Shown piece after piece: positions 40,447-50,671 of a DNA stretch of 64,000 nt. The position numbers and the translations under genes are program-made. This DNA comes from an uncultured Pelagibacteraceae bacterium (lineage in GTDB: Bacteria; Pseudomonadota; Alphaproteobacteria; Pelagibacterales; Pelagibacteraceae), in assembly GCA_902555945.1 (NCBI GenBank), contig CACDUS010000002.1, forward strand, positions 62,001 through 126,000. Reading direction: 5' to 3'. Below the pieces are notes generated by a model. It was not told the origin of the DNA. It did not search any database and worked only from the letters and a program-made list of their open reading frames with translations. The first letter of the stretch is position 1, and every line of letters starts with the position of its first letter.

Positions 40447-41388
40447 TTATGTACAAAATATTTTTAAGCAAGCCATTCTTACAGCTACACCCAGTTCAAC
40501 TTGTTCTTTAATTACACTTTTATTTATGTCATCTGCTAATATTGTGTCTATTTCTATTCCTCTATTCATTGGTCCAGGGTGCATAATTAATGCATCAGAT
40601 TTAGCATGCTCTAGTTTATCAGGAGTTAAACCGTAATATTCATAATACTCTCTATTTGATGAAAGGTATGAACTTGTCATTCTTTCATTTTGTAATCTTA
40701 GCATCATTACGATATCGCAATTTTTCAATCCTTTTTTCATATCAGTAAAAGTATTAACACCAAATTTTTCAATTTCCTTTGGCATAAGATTTGTTGGAGC
40801 AATTATATTTACTTCAGCCCCCAACATATTAAGTAGATAAATATTTGACCTTGCTACTCTTGAATGGAGTATATCTCCACATATTGCAATCTTTAATCCT
40901 TCAATTTTATTTTTTCGAGTAATGATTGTTAAAGCATCTAAAAGAGCTTGAGTAGGGTGTTCTCTTCTTCCATCACCAGCATTTAGCACTGAACAATTAA
41001 CTTTTTGCGATAGCAAATTACAAGCACCAGAGTCTTGATGTCTAATTACAATAATATCTGGATGCATAGCATTTAAAGTCATAGCTGTATCGATTAATGT
41101 TTCACCTTTTTTAATTGCAGAGTTACTTATATTCATAGACATAACGTCTGCTCCAAGTCTCTTACCAGCTAATTCAAATGAACTTTGAGTTCTAGTAGAG
41201 GGCTCAAAGAATAAATTAATTTGAGTCTTTCCCCTTAAAACATCCACCTTTTTATTTTTGCTTTGATTAACTTTTATAAATGTATTTGCTTCATCAAGTA
41301 TTAAATTAACATCATTAATTGATAAATCTTGGATACCTAACAAATGTTTTTGGGAAATTTTAATAGCTTTATTTGTTTTAATTGCCAT
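40447..41388 (-). CDS. pyrB: Aspartate carbamoyltransferase catalytic chain
   Basis: PyrB makes carbamoyl-aspartate. I start at ATG 41388 ([10 protein letters not shown], 313 residues); a TTG three codons upstream is also possible. The carbamoyl-phosphate motif [20 protein letters not shown] (about residues 57-76), RHQDSGA and HPTQALLD (about residue 147) are present, and MHPGPMNRG closes the aspartate domain. The adjacent pyrC-like protein is its likely partner. No pyrI is seen. Confidence 0.96.
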   Translation of the reverse strand: MAIKTNKAIKISQKHLLGIQDLSINDVNLILDEANTFIKVNQSKNKKVDVLRGKTQINLFFEPSTRTQSSFELAGKRLGADVMSMNISNSAIKKGETLIDTAMTLNAMHPDIIVIRHQDSGACNLLSQKVNCSVLNAGDGRREHPTQALLDALTIITRKNKIEGLKIAICGDILHSRVARSNIYLLNMLGAEVNIIAPTNLMPKEIEKFGVNTFTDMKKGLKNCDIVMMLRLQNERMTSSYLSSNREYYEYYGLTPDKLEHAKSDALIMHPGPMNRGIEIDTILADDINKSVIKEQVELGVAVRMACLKIFCT

Positions 41389-41430
41389 TAAAACCAACTC
41401 TATAACTATAAACGTCTACAATAGCAAGTA

Positions 41431-41886
41431 TTAATTATTTAAAAAATCTATTGCTCCTTGTAATATAAAAGCAGCAGCATTTTCATCGATTTTCTTTTCT
41501 CTTTTACTCACATTAATATCTAATTGACTGGATAGATTAAAAGCACCAACTGTTGATAACCTTTCATCCCATAGACAAATAGGAATATTAATATTTTCCT
41601 CAATTTTTTGAGAGGTGTCCCTCACGGATTGTGCTGATCTTCCTGAGGAACCATCCATATTAAGAGGATTTCCAATCACGATACCCTTAATATTATTTTC
41701 ATCAATAATCACTTTAAGCTCAGAAATTAATTCACTAAGAGTATTCCTATTTATTGTTTTGAGAGGAGTGGCAATTAATTGTTTTTCATCACAAATAGAT
41801 ACACCAATTCTTTTAGAACCAAGGTCTAAACCTATCAATCTACACTTATCTGAGTGTTTTTTTTTAAATTCTTCTAAAGTGATCAT
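41431..41886 (-). CDS. ruvX: Putative Holliday junction resolvase RuvX/YqgF
   Basis: The 151-residue product has the RNase H-like YqgF fold with the motif GLDLGSKRIGVSICDE (residues about 19-34), IVIGNPLNMDG and DERLST, and the second Asp near the end (KIDENAAAFILQGAIDFL). RuvX members process 16S or other structured nucleic acid ends; resolvase activity is proposed in the family. The gene is divergent from gatC with 50 bases between. Confidence 0.9.
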   Translation of the reverse strand: MITLEEFKKKHSDKCRLIGLDLGSKRIGVSICDEKQLIATPLKTINRNTLSELISELKVIIDENNIKGIVIGNPLNMDGSSGRSAQSVRDTSQKIEENINIPICLWDERLSTVGAFNLSSQLDINVSKREKKIDENAAAFILQGAIDFLNN

Positions 41887-41936
41887 ATTGTATATTTTAA
41901 ACTTAAGTGATAGTTTGCGTCATATTTAAATAGCAT

Positions 41937-42224
41937 ATGAGTATAGATCTTAAAACAATAAAGCATATATCTAAATTATCAAGAATTTCAGTAGATGAAA
42001 AAAGAGCTGAAAAATTAGCTGGTGATTTAAATTCAATTTTTGACTTTATTGAAAAACTAAATGAATTAAAAACAGATAATGTTGAGCCATTGACCTCAGT
42101 TGCTGAAACAACATTAAAACTAAGACCTGACGAAGTTAAAAGTAAGAATATCAGAGGACAAATTATAAAAAACTCTCCTCAAGATAATGAAGACTATTTT
42201 GTTGTACCAAAGGTAATAGAGTAA
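41937..42224 (+). CDS. gatC: Aspartyl/glutamyl-tRNA amidotransferase subunit C
   Basis: GatC is the small wrap-around subunit of GatCAB, which amidates mischarged Glu-tRNA-Gln or Asp-tRNA-Asn. The 95-residue sequence begins with the conserved KHISKLSRISVDEKRAEKLAGDLNSIFDFIEKL and has the NVEPLTSVAETTLKLRPDEV motif. It overlaps gatA by one base. A TATTTA at 41923-41928 could be a -10 close to the ATG. Confidence 0.96.
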   Translation: MSIDLKTIKHISKLSRISVDEKRAEKLAGDLNSIFDFIEKLNELKTDNVEPLTSVAETTLKLRPDEVKSKNIRGQIIKNSPQDNEDYFVVPKVIE

Positions 42225-43681
42225 TGTCAGATATAACAAAACAATCTTTAACAGAATTAGTTGAAAATATTAAAAATAAAAAGCTTTCTTCTACTGATGT
42301 AACCAAAGCATTTATTGAAAGATCTGAAAAATCTAAAGAATTGAATGCATATATTACTGAGGATTTCACATCAGCTTTAGTTAAAGCAAAAAAATTTGAT
42401 CAAAAACCAAATTTAGATTTAAAATTGCCCGGTATTCCTATGGCAGTAAAAGATTTATTTTGTACAAATAATGTTAAAACAACTGCTGGTAGTAAAATTT
42501 TGAACAATTTTGTACCAACATATGAGTCAACAGTAACTGAAAACATTTGGAAAGAAGGTGCAATACTTTTAGGTAAATTAAATTGTGATGAATTTGCAAT
42601 GGGCTCATCAAATGAAACTAGTTTTTTTGGTAACGTGCAAAATCCAATTGATAAAGACTTAGTTCCAGGTGGTTCATCAGGTGGGTCTGCTTCAGCAGTG
42701 TCTGGACAATTAACACCGATTACAATTGGAACTGATACTGGTGGCTCAATAAGGCAACCTGCTTCTTTTACAGGAATAGTTGGATTAAAACCTACTTATG
42801 GAAGCTGTTCACGTTATGGTATTGTTGCTTTTGCGTCATCATTAGATCAAGCAGGACCAATGGCACAAAATGTTAAAGATTGTGCTTTACTGCAAGAAGT
42901 AATCAGTACTTACGATCCAAAAGATTCTACATCAATAGATTTTAAAAGAAATCAATACAGCAAAGAACTTACTAATAATATAAAAGGAAAAAAAATTGGG
43001 ATACCAAAAGAATATAGAGTTGATGGAATGCCAAAAGAAATTGAAGATCTTTGGCAAAAAGGAATTCAGTATATCAAAGATTGTGGTGCAGAAACGATTG
43101 ATATTTCATTACCTCATACTAGTTATGCTTTGCCTACTTATTATATTGTTGCTCCTGCAGAAGCATCTTCAAACCTAGCAAGATATGATGGTGTTAAGTA
43201 TGGATTTAGAGCTAAAGGTGAAAATCTAATTGATATGTATGAAAAGACAAGATCTGAAGGTTTTGGTGCTGAAGTACAGAGAAGGATCATGATAGGAACT
43301 TATGTTTTATCATCTGGTTATTACGATGCTTACTATCTGAAAGCCCAAAAAGTAAGAAAGTTAATTAAAAATGATTTCGATGAAGCATATAAAAAGGTTG
43401 ACGCAATTTTAACTCCATCAACACCAAGTTCAGCATTTAAAATTGGTGAAAAAACAAATGATCCAGTTTCGATGTATCTTAACGATATATTTACAGTCCC
43501 AGTTAATCTTGCAGGTTTACCAGGAATTTCAATTCCAGCAGGACATGACTCAAAAGGTTATCCATTAGGCTTACAAATAATTGGTAAAGCTTTTGATGAA
43601 CAAAATATATTAAATATTGCTTTCGCAATGGAAGAAAAAATTAATTTTAAAAACAAAATTACAGATTGGTGGATTAAATGA
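42224..43681 (+). CDS. gatA: Aspartyl/glutamyl-tRNA amidotransferase subunit A
   Basis: GatA is the amidase that frees ammonia from Gln. The Ser-cisSer-Lys triad is visible: Lys76 in MAVKDLF, the [11 protein letters not shown] loop around residues 150-160 (cis-Ser) and the nucleophile in [12 protein letters not shown]. The 485-residue length is normal. The stop overlaps gatB by 4 bases. GatCAB implies that Gln-tRNA or Asn-tRNA is made indirectly, as in most alphaproteobacteria. Confidence 0.98.
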   Translation: MSDITKQSLTELVENIKNKKLSSTDVTKAFIERSEKSKELNAYITEDFTSALVKAKKFDQKPNLDLKLPGIPMAVKDLFCTNNVKTTAGSKILNNFVPTYESTVTENIWKEGAILLGKLNCDEFAMGSSNETSFFGNVQNPIDKDLVPGGSSGGSASAVSGQLTPITIGTDTGGSIRQPASFTGIVGLKPTYGSCSRYGIVAFASSLDQAGPMAQNVKDCALLQEVISTYDPKDSTSIDFKRNQYSKELTNNIKGKKIGIPKEYRVDGMPKEIEDLWQKGIQYIKDCGAETIDISLPHTSYALPTYYIVAPAEASSNLARYDGVKYGFRAKGENLIDMYEKTRSEGFGAEVQRRIMIGTYVLSSGYYDAYYLKAQKVRKLIKNDFDEAYKKVDAILTPSTPSSAFKIGEKTNDPVSMYLNDIFTVPVNLAGLPGISIPAGHDSKGYPLGLQIIGKAFDEQNILNIAFAMEEKINFKNKITDWWIK

Positions 43682-45156
43682 GTAAAAAAAATTCAGAGTA
43701 TTTAATCAATCGAAAAGATAATCAATACGAGGTTGTTATTGGTTTAGAGGTTCATGCTCAAGTATTATCAGAGTCAAAATTATTTTCTACCTCTGCTACT
43801 AAATTTGGAGCCGAACCAAATACCCAAGTAAGTTTAGTTGATGCAGCATTTCCAGGAATGCTACCTGTGATAAATGAATTTTGTGTAAAACAAGCTATTA
43901 AAACTGGTATTGGTCTTAATGCAAAAATTAATAAACGTTCTGTATTTGATAGAAAAAATTATTTTTATGCAGATTTACCTCAAGGATATCAGATTTCTCA
44001 ATTTAAAGATCCTATTGTAGGGGAGGGTAAAGTCATCTTAGACATGCCTGATGGACAAAAAGAAGTTGGTATTGAAAGGTTACATTTAGAACAAGATGCA
44101 GGAAAAAGTATTCATGATCTTGATCCTCAAAATACTTTCGTAGATCTTAACAGATCAGGAGTGGCTTTAATGGAAATTGTAAGTAAACCAGACCTTAGAT
44201 CTCCTGATGAAGTAAGTGCATATATTAAAAAATTAAGATCAATAATGAGATATTTAGGTACTTGTGATGGCAATATGCAAGAGGGATCTTTAAGAGCAGA
44301 TGTCAATGTTTCTGTCAGAGCAAAAGGTTCAAAAGAATTTGGAACAAGATGTGAGATTAAAAATGTAAATTCAATCAAATTTATGCAAATGGCTATTGAA
44401 TATGAAGCTAATAGACAAGTTGATTTAATTGAAGAAGGTAAATCAATTGATCAAGAGACAAGATTATTTGATACTAAAAAAAACGAAACAAGATCAATGA
44501 GATCAAAAGAAGACGCACATGATTATAGATATTTCCCAGACCCTGATTTATTACCTTTAGAAGTATCTGATGAATTTGTAAATGAACTTAAAAATAATAT
44601 TCCTGAATTACCCGATGATAAAAAGAAAAGATTTATTGATGAATTTAAGTTGTCGTCATATGAGGCAACAATCTTAGTCTCAGATATCGATACAGCAAAA
44701 TATTTTGAAGAGGTTGTAGCTAAGATGGGTAAGAATAAAGACATGAAATTAGCAGTTAACTGGATTACTGGTGAATTATTTGCAGTTTTAAATAATAAAA
44801 ATTTGGAAATTTCTCAAAGTCCAGTAAGTGCAAAGAATTTAGCTATACTAGTCAACTTAATAAAGAATGGAACAATTTCAGGAAAAATAGCAAAGACTGT
44901 ATTTGAATTAATGTTGGATGGAGATAAAGATCCTCAAAAAATAGTTGAAGAAAAAGGACTTAAACAACAAAGTGATCCTAAAACTATAGAGGCTTTGATT
45001 GATAAAATAATTAATGATAACAGAGAAAAAGCAATTGAATATAAACAAGGTAAGGAAAAATTATTTGGTTTCTTCGTTGGTCAAGCAATGAAAGCTTCTG
45101 GTGGTAAAGCCAATCCTCAACTTATAAATGAGATTTTAAAGAAAAAACTTCAGTAG
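43678..45156 (+). CDS. gatB: Aspartyl/glutamyl-tRNA amidotransferase subunit B
   Basis: GatB binds the mischarged tRNA and phosphorylates the acid side chain. The 492-residue product has the GLEVHAQV start of the cradle domain, the [17 protein letters not shown] block, the [14 protein letters not shown] motif (about residue 281) and a C-terminal YqeY-like tail domain. ATG overlaps the gatA stop by 4 bases. The next gene, an O-methyltransferase, starts one base after the stop. Confidence 0.98.
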   Translation: MSKKNSEYLINRKDNQYEVVIGLEVHAQVLSESKLFSTSATKFGAEPNTQVSLVDAAFPGMLPVINEFCVKQAIKTGIGLNAKINKRSVFDRKNYFYADLPQGYQISQFKDPIVGEGKVILDMPDGQKEVGIERLHLEQDAGKSIHDLDPQNTFVDLNRSGVALMEIVSKPDLRSPDEVSAYIKKLRSIMRYLGTCDGNMQEGSLRADVNVSVRAKGSKEFGTRCEIKNVNSIKFMQMAIEYEANRQVDLIEEGKSIDQETRLFDTKKNETRSMRSKEDAHDYRYFPDPDLLPLEVSDEFVNELKNNIPELPDDKKKRFIDEFKLSSYEATILVSDIDTAKYFEEVVAKMGKNKDMKLAVNWITGELFAVLNNKNLEISQSPVSAKNLAILVNLIKNGTISGKIAKTVFELMLDGDKDPQKIVEEKGLKQQSDPKTIEALIDKIINDNREKAIEYKQGKEKLFGFFVGQAMKASGGKANPQLINEILKKKLQ

Positions 45157-45157
45157 A

Positions 45158-45808
45158 ATGGGTGCAAACCTTGATATTACAGAAAAGTTACAAAATTATA
45201 TAAATAATTTTGGATTAAATTTACATCCAGTTCAACAAGAGATAATTAATTATAATAAAACTTTAGGTGACATCAAAAGAATGCAGATTGATCCTACTCA
45301 ATGTCATTTTCTTCACCTAATTATTAAAGTTTCAAATATAAAAAATGTTCTTGAAATTGGAACTTTTACTGGTCTGAGTGCGCTCACAATTTCACTCGCT
45401 TTACCTGATGATGGAAAACTAATTGCCCTTGATAAAAATGAGGAGACAAACAAAATTGCATGTGATTTTTTTAAAAAAGCAAATCAAGATCGTAAAATTC
45501 AAACAATAATTAAACCTGCTCTTGAAAGCTTGAAAGAATTAAAAAATAATAAATTTGATATGGTTTTTATTGATGCTGATAAAATGAATTATAAGGAATA
45601 TTATGAAAAATCCCTAAAATTATTAAATAAAGGTGGGTTGATCATTATTGATAACGTTTTATGGCACGGTGAAGTAGCTGATGAAAAAAATAATGATAAA
45701 TTTACTATAAATATTAGAGAATTTAATAAATTTGTATCTGAAGATAAAAGAGTAGAGCAAATAATTATTCCATTAGGTGATGGAATGACTGTTTGTAGGG
45801 TTTTATAA
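45158..45808 (+). CDS. SAM-dependent O-methyltransferase (class I, COMT-like)
   Basis: The 216-residue protein has the SAM motif VLEIGTFTGLSALTISLA (residues 64-81), the metal-binding FDMVFIDADKMNYKEYY and LIIIDNVLWHGEV motifs typical of cation-dependent catechol/caffeoyl-CoA type O-methyltransferases. The substrate cannot be told from the sequence. It lies at the end of gatCAB and its stop overlaps trhO by one base, but a functional link with translation is not shown. Confidence 0.85.
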   Translation: MGANLDITEKLQNYINNFGLNLHPVQQEIINYNKTLGDIKRMQIDPTQCHFLHLIIKVSNIKNVLEIGTFTGLSALTISLALPDDGKLIALDKNEETNKIACDFFKKANQDRKIQTIIKPALESLKELKNNKFDMVFIDADKMNYKEYYEKSLKLLNKGGLIIIDNVLWHGEVADEKNNDKFTINIREFNKFVSEDKRVEQIIIPLGDGMTVCRVL

Positions 45809-46716
45809 TGTTTAATGTTTTTGGTTTTTATAAATTCATAAAGGTTAAATCTTTAAAAAAAAACAAAGTTTTTTTACAGAAGTTCCTTATTTCAAACCAT
45901 ATTAGAGGAACGATAATCATTGCTAAGGAAGGATTAAATGGCACCATTTCTGGTAGCGTCAAAGATATTGATAAAACTACTAAAAAACTAAAATCTTTAT
46001 TCTCATTTAAACTATTTGATAGTAGCAATGAGTCTAAATCTAAATTTCAACCGTTTCATAAGCCTAAAGTTAAGATTAAAAAAGAAATTGTACCTATGAA
46101 TTTAATCATTAATCCTAAAGAGAGAAATATGAAATCTCATTTAAACCCAAAAGATTGGAATAAACTAATTAGGAATAAAGAAACTCACATAATTGATACT
46201 AGAAAACCTTTTGAATATAAGGTTGGAACTTTTAAAGGATCAGTAAATCCAAATGTAAGTAATTTTAGAGATTTTCCTAAGTATTTGAATAAACTGAAGA
46301 AAAATAAACCAGTAGCAATGTTTTGTACCGGTGGAATACGTTGTGAAAAAACTTCTGTTTATTTAAAGAAGAAAGGATTTAAGAATATTTATCAACTAAA
46401 TGGCGGAATTTTAAACTATCTAAATAAGATAAAGAAAAAAGAAAGTTTGTGGAAAGGGGAGTGTTTTGTTTTTGATAATAGAATTAGTCTAAAGCATGGA
46501 TTAAAATTAGGTTCTTATTCTATGTGTAGTGGATGTAGAATGCCTATATCTCTCAATGATAAAAGATCAAATAAGTATGAAGAAGGTGTTTCTTGTCCAA
46601 ATTGTTATGATAAATTAACAGAAACTCAAAAATCACGTTTTAGAATGAGACAAAGTCAGATATACAAAGCAAAACAATCTGGAAAAAAACATATTTTTCA
46701 AAAAGAATTTAAATAA
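45808..46716 (+). CDS. trhO: tRNA uridine(34) hydroxylase TrhO (rhodanese-like)
   Basis: The 302-residue product matches YceA/TrhO, an oxygen-dependent enzyme making 5-hydroxyuridine-34 in tRNA. The N-terminal acylphosphatase-like part (about 1-110) is followed by a rhodanese domain with MFCTGGIRCEKT, in which Cys173 is the catalytic and Cys179 the second Cys. A Cys-rich C-terminal part (SMCSGCRMPI, SCPNCYD) may bind metal. It follows the O-methyltransferase in a one-base overlap. Confidence 0.92.
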   Translation: MFNVFGFYKFIKVKSLKKNKVFLQKFLISNHIRGTIIIAKEGLNGTISGSVKDIDKTTKKLKSLFSFKLFDSSNESKSKFQPFHKPKVKIKKEIVPMNLIINPKERNMKSHLNPKDWNKLIRNKETHIIDTRKPFEYKVGTFKGSVNPNVSNFRDFPKYLNKLKKNKPVAMFCTGGIRCEKTSVYLKKKGFKNIYQLNGGILNYLNKIKKKESLWKGECFVFDNRISLKHGLKLGSYSMCSGCRMPISLNDKRSNKYEEGVSCPNCYDKLTETQKSRFRMRQSQIYKAKQSGKKHIFQKEFK

Positions 46717-46724
46717 GGATAACT

Positions 46725-48095
46725 TTGTCTAAATCAATAAAATTAACTAAAGATCCAATTTGGTCTCTTTTAAGAAAAGTTACTATACCTGCAAGTGTAG
46801 GTTCTTTATTTCAAACTTTTTACAATTTAGTTGATACTTGGTTTGCTGGTAGGATTTCTGCAGAAGCGATAGGGGCTATAGCTAAATCATTTCCTATTTA
46901 TTTTACTATTATTGCTGTTGGTGTTGGATTAGGTGCAGCAACAAATGCTTTGATTGGAAATTCAATTGGTGAAAAAAAAGTAAGAGTTGCCTCCATGTAT
47001 ATTGCCCAATCTCTGATTTTTGCTTTAACAGTATCAATATTTGTAACCTTATTTGGCTTGAATGCCTCAAATTATTTATTAGGTGTTATGGGATCCGATG
47101 CTGCTGGTATAGCATTAACAAGAGAATATTTAGATATCATTTTTTATGGAACTTTTATTGTATTGATACAAATATCATTAAACGGAACTTTAAATGCTCA
47201 AGGTGATACAAGAAGTTACAGAAACGTTTTAATATTTAGTTTTTTTCTAAACATTTTTTTAAATCCTCTTTTTATATGGGGATATGGATTTATTCCTGGT
47301 TTTGGTATATCAGGACTAGCAATAGCTACAGTGATTTCACAGTTAATCGGAACAATCTACTTAGCTTACAAAGTTAATAATTGTAAGATAAAAGAATATC
47401 TAAAATTGCAATGCTTCATTCCTAAGTTTGAGTATTTAAAACCATTAACAACACAAGCTGTCCCCGTTATGTTCAGTATGTTATTTATTGGGGTAGGTAT
47501 ATTTAATATCTTATATTTTATTGGACAGTTTGGTGATCTAGCTACTGCTGGTTATGGAGCTGCTTTAAGGGTTGAACAAGTATTTTTATTACCGGTTATT
47601 GGATTAAATACAGCAGTTCTTTCTATTGGAGGCCAAAATTTTGGAGCTAAAGCTTATGATAGAATTAGAGAACTCTACACTAAAGCTTTATTATTTGGTT
47701 CTTCATTCATGGCTATTGCCGGAATAATAATATTTTTTGGTGCGGAATTTTTTGTTTCTTTATTTACTGACAACCAAGAAGCAGTTGCTAGTGGAGCTAT
47801 TTATTTAAAAGTTGCAGCATTAATTGGACCAATTTATCCAGTGTTCTTTATTACCACAGCGGTATTTCAAGCTGTTAAAAAACCTCTTTATAGTCTTTAT
47901 TTAAGTATTCTAAGATTAACTGCATTTCCTTTTTTAAGCTTATGGTACGTAATTAATATCAGGGGTGGTGATTATGAGGATATTTTCTATACAATCATGG
48001 CTACAAATTGGGCTATGGGGATTGTTGTTTTAATATTTATTGGATATTTTCTAAATAATGTATTTAAACAAAACAAACCTCTTTTTAGTTATTAG
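46725..48095 (+). CDS. MATE family multidrug/metabolite efflux transporter
   Basis: The 456-residue product has about 12 membrane spans in two MATE halves (FQTFYNLVDTWFAGRI early in the first half; NILYFIGQFGDLATAGYGAALRVEQVFLLPVIGLNTAVLSIGGQNFGA in the second). It starts with TTG at 46725, supported by TAAGGA at 46714-46719 as ribosome binding site. These transporters export cationic compounds using Na+ or H+; the substrate here is unknown. Its end overlaps the nuclease gene by 38 bases. Confidence 0.9.
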   Translation: MSKSIKLTKDPIWSLLRKVTIPASVGSLFQTFYNLVDTWFAGRISAEAIGAIAKSFPIYFTIIAVGVGLGAATNALIGNSIGEKKVRVASMYIAQSLIFALTVSIFVTLFGLNASNYLLGVMGSDAAGIALTREYLDIIFYGTFIVLIQISLNGTLNAQGDTRSYRNVLIFSFFLNIFLNPLFIWGYGFIPGFGISGLAIATVISQLIGTIYLAYKVNNCKIKEYLKLQCFIPKFEYLKPLTTQAVPVMFSMLFIGVGIFNILYFIGQFGDLATAGYGAALRVEQVFLLPVIGLNTAVLSIGGQNFGAKAYDRIRELYTKALLFGSSFMAIAGIIIFFGAEFFVSLFTDNQEAVASGAIYLKVAALIGPIYPVFFITTAVFQAVKKPLYSLYLSILRLTAFPFLSLWYVINIRGGDYEDIFYTIMATNWAMGIVVLIFIGYFLNNVFKQNKPLFSY

Positions 48096-48537
48096 TATTT
48101 TACTAATATTTTTTTTTCTTACATATAATGATGTTAAGTCTGTAGAAGTTAAAGTTATTGATGGTGATACAATTCATTTAAATGGTGAAAAAATTCGTTT
48201 CAGTGGCATCGATACTCCAGAAATAAAACAAACATGCATCAAGAATAATGAAGTTATTAAATGTGGTATCAAAGCTAAAGAATTATTGATTAAGGTAATT
48301 GGAAACAAAAATATTAATTGTGTCAGAGAAGGTAAAGATCAGTACAAAAGAACATTAGCCGAATGTTTTGTAAATGATTTAAGTTTATCAAGTTATTTGG
48401 TTAAAAATGGATATGCATTTGCATATAGAAAATATTCTAAGAAATTTATTGTAGATGAGGATTTTGCGAAATCAAATAACTTAGGTATGTGGTCTATGAA
48501 GTTTGAATATCCTTGGGATTGGAGAAAAAAAAATTAG
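48058..48537 (+). CDS. Staphylococcal-nuclease-like protein, membrane-anchored or secreted
   Basis: The 159-residue protein starts with a hydrophobic segment (about residues 8-22) acting as signal or anchor, then an SNase (TNase) domain: VIDGDTIHLNGEKIRFSGIDTPE (33-55) with the metal Asp35, Arg47 and Glu55, and YKRTLAEC with Arg98. All four SNase key residues are present, so it should cut nucleic acids in the presence of Ca2+. It overlaps the MATE gene by 38 bases and its stop interlocks with that of the convergent permease. It may scavenge extracellular DNA or RNA. Confidence 0.88.
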   Translation: MYLNKTNLFLVISILLIFFFLTYNDVKSVEVKVIDGDTIHLNGEKIRFSGIDTPEIKQTCIKNNEVIKCGIKAKELLIKVIGNKNINCVREGKDQYKRTLAECFVNDLSLSSYLVKNGYAFAYRKYSKKFIVDEDFAKSNNLGMWSMKFEYPWDWRKKN

Positions 48538-49265
48538 TCCTTCTGTAATTTTTTTTCCAATTTTCTAACTAAATAAGAAACTATTAATATCAAAACTAAA
48601 TATTCTAAAATTAAGAACGTATAAATCTCCAATGGTCGATAAGTTGTAACAACTAATTCATTTGCTTTTCTTGTTAAATCACCAATACCAATAATTGAAA
48701 CCAAGGAAGACATTTTCAATACATAAACAAATTGATTTCCTATAGCTGGTAAAATATTTTTTATTGCCTGAGGAAGAATAACTAATTTTAATTTCCTAAA
48801 AAAATTCAATCCTAAAGAACTTCCCGCTTCCCATTGAGATTTTTTTATTGAATTTATTCCAGCTCTAAAAATTTCAGCTTGAAAAGCACTTTCACTAATT
48901 GATAGAGCAATGATACCGGATACAAACGGACTAAAACTAATACCTGTCATTATTGGTAAACCATAATAGATCCATAAAATCAAAACCAATAATGGTATTG
49001 CTCTTACTATTTCTACATAACCTATGTTTAAATAAGTTAAAAATTTATTCTTAGCCAAAGAAGGGATCGCAATCACTAAACCTAAAAAGATAGAAATAAT
49101 TATTGAAACTACAGAAATGAAAATAGTAGTAGTTAAACCGCTAAGTAAAAATTTAAGATTGGTTAATCCTTCCATGTTATTGGGTGATAAAATCAACCAA
49201 TTAAGCTCACTTTTACCACATGAAGCTAAAGGTAAAATTAAAAGTAAAAAAAATAAATTTCTCAC
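48534..49265 (-). CDS. ABC transporter permease, polar amino acid type (HisM/GlnP family)
   Basis: The 243-residue protein has about five membrane spans and the HisM-family EAA loop (FRAGINSIKKSQWEAGSSLGLNFFRKLKLVILPQAIKNILP, about residues 137-177). The N-terminus is unusual: MRNLFFLLLILPLASCGKSEL with a lipobox-like LASC (Cys16). It follows the binding-protein gene on the same strand by 40 bases, so together they form two parts of an amino-acid importer. No ATPase gene is adjacent. Confidence 0.88.
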   Translation of the reverse strand: MRNLFFLLLILPLASCGKSELNWLILSPNNMEGLTNLKFLLSGLTTTIFISVVSIIISIFLGLVIAIPSLAKNKFLTYLNIGYVEIVRAIPLLVLILWIYYGLPIMTGISFSPFVSGIIALSISESAFQAEIFRAGINSIKKSQWEAGSSLGLNFFRKLKLVILPQAIKNILPAIGNQFVYVLKMSSLVSIIGIGDLTRKANELVVTTYRPLEIYTFLILEYLVLILIVSYLVRKLEKKLQKD

Positions 49266-49305
49266 TCTTAAAGTTATAAAGAATTAAAAATTAATTACTA
49301 ATTGA

Positions 49306-50073
49306 TTATAAACTTTTTAAATTATATTTAGCCAGTAGTTTAGTAAAGAAGCCTGATGATTTTTTCTTTTTTATCCAGTCATTAACGTAACTGTTCCATT
49401 TATCATCACCTTTTGGAACCATCATTGCTAAGAATGCTGGATTTTTTTCTCCATCAGGAACAATTGCTAATTGTGGATATTTGATTACTAATTTATTGGC
49501 TTCTGTTGAACTAGTTATATTTCCGTCGGCTCTTCCAGCTAAAACTTCCTGAAAATCTCTAGCAGGAGCTTCAACTGAATTTAATTTTGATTTAGGAAAA
49601 AATTCTTTTGCCTTTTCTTCTTGCGATGTACCAAGAGTAGTAGCAATTGTTACATTTGAACTATTTAAAGAGTCCCATGTCGGAAATTTTTTTAGATTTT
49701 TTTTTAGTACTAATGGAACAGTTCCATATTTGTAATAAGTATCAGTAAATCCTGCCACTTCAGCTCTTTTTGGAGTTTTAGTTACACTCGTAGAAATATC
49801 GTATCTTTCAGATGTAATACCAGAAACAATAGTCTTCCATTCTGCAGGTACAAATTCAATCTTGACACCCATGTCTTTAGCTAATTCATTCATTACATCG
49901 ATATCAAAACCTTTGTATTTATTTGTTGCTGGATCCTTCATCGTCATAGGATCCCAATCACCTGTTGTTCCAACTTTCAAAACTCCTGATGATAAAATTT
50001 TATCTAAATTTGATTCTGCATTTAAAGAAAGGGGTAAAAGAGCAAATAATGCTATAAGAAATATTTTTTTCAT
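49306..50073 (-). CDS. Amino-acid ABC transporter substrate-binding protein (family 3)
   Basis: The 255-residue periplasmic protein has a signal peptide (cleavage after Ala19, LNA) and the SBP family 3 motif ([46 protein letters not shown], about 31-75), with an Arg/Asp/Ser ligand set typical of polar or acidic amino acids ([11 protein letters not shown]). It is first in the pair with the permease downstream. Close relatives act in glutamate/glutamine or cyclohexadienyl-dehydratase-like binding; the ligand is not decided by sequence. Confidence 0.88.
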   Translation of the reverse strand: MKKIFLIALFALLPLSLNAESNLDKILSSGVLKVGTTGDWDPMTMKDPATNKYKGFDIDVMNELAKDMGVKIEFVPAEWKTIVSGITSERYDISTSVTKTPKRAEVAGFTDTYYKYGTVPLVLKKNLKKFPTWDSLNSSNVTIATTLGTSQEEKAKEFFPKSKLNSVEAPARDFQEVLAGRADGNITSSTEANKLVIKYPQLAIVPDGEKNPAFLAMMVPKGDDKWNSYVNDWIKKKKSSGFFTKLLAKYNLKSL

Positions 50074-50107
50074 ATTTCTTAATAACTTATTTAAATTCTA
50101 AATGAGA

Positions 50108-50671
50108 CTATAATCTTGACGCACTATCATTCATCCATGAGAATAAATGTTGTGAAAATGAACGTCTAACAAAAAGATTAACTTCATTTTGGTTTTGATT
50201 ATGAATAATTACATCAATTTTAGCGAGAATCGTTTGAGTAACTGATCCTTTTTTGTTTCTAAAATCATTAAAATTAAAAGGAGATCCGGTCTCAAATAAG
50301 TCAAAGATTTTGTCACCCTTAATATTTATTAGAACAAATTGATCGGTAACATCTGTCACAGCACCTAGATTTGTTTTAGAAATATTCTTATTTAATAAAT
50401 TCTCAGTTTCATAATCATTGTTATTTGGATCAGAAACTTCATTCGAATAAATCATCCATTCATCTGGGCTTAACCAAAGAGCTGACAATTTTTCACTTCT
50501 AGATGAAGTGTTAGATTCAGTGGGCAGTAATAGATTTAATGATTTACCAATAGCAGATAAAAATTCTCTTTTTTTACCTCTAATAACTAATTTCATAACA
50601 GGTTTTATTTCTTTCATTTGCAAACCTGAGTAAGATTTTTCTTCGGTTATTACATTTGTGTAATTAAGCAT
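50108..50671 (-). CDS. soxG: Sarcosine oxidase gamma subunit
   Basis: SoxG is the small subunit of heterotetrameric sarcosine oxidase. The 187-residue product carries the family core LSALWLSPDEWMIYS, TDQFVLINIKGDKIFDLFETGSPFN and QTILAKIDVIIHN. It is similar in fold to the GcvT-like domain. Its start overlaps soxA by 8 bases. Last gene of the operon. Confidence 0.9.
   Translation of the reverse strand: MLNYTNVITEEKSYSGLQMKEIKPVMKLVIRGKKREFLSAIGKSLNLLLPTESNTSSRSEKLSALWLSPDEWMIYSNEVSDPNNNDYETENLLNKNISKTNLGAVTDVTDQFVLINIKGDKIFDLFETGSPFNFNDFRNKKGSVTQTILAKIDVIIHNQNQNEVNLFVRRSFSQHLFSWMNDSASRL

Noticed and set aside
39980-40636. 218-codon open frame on the plus strand across the pyrC-like and pyrB genes
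   Set aside because: It runs antisense over two well-supported genes and shows no family motif.
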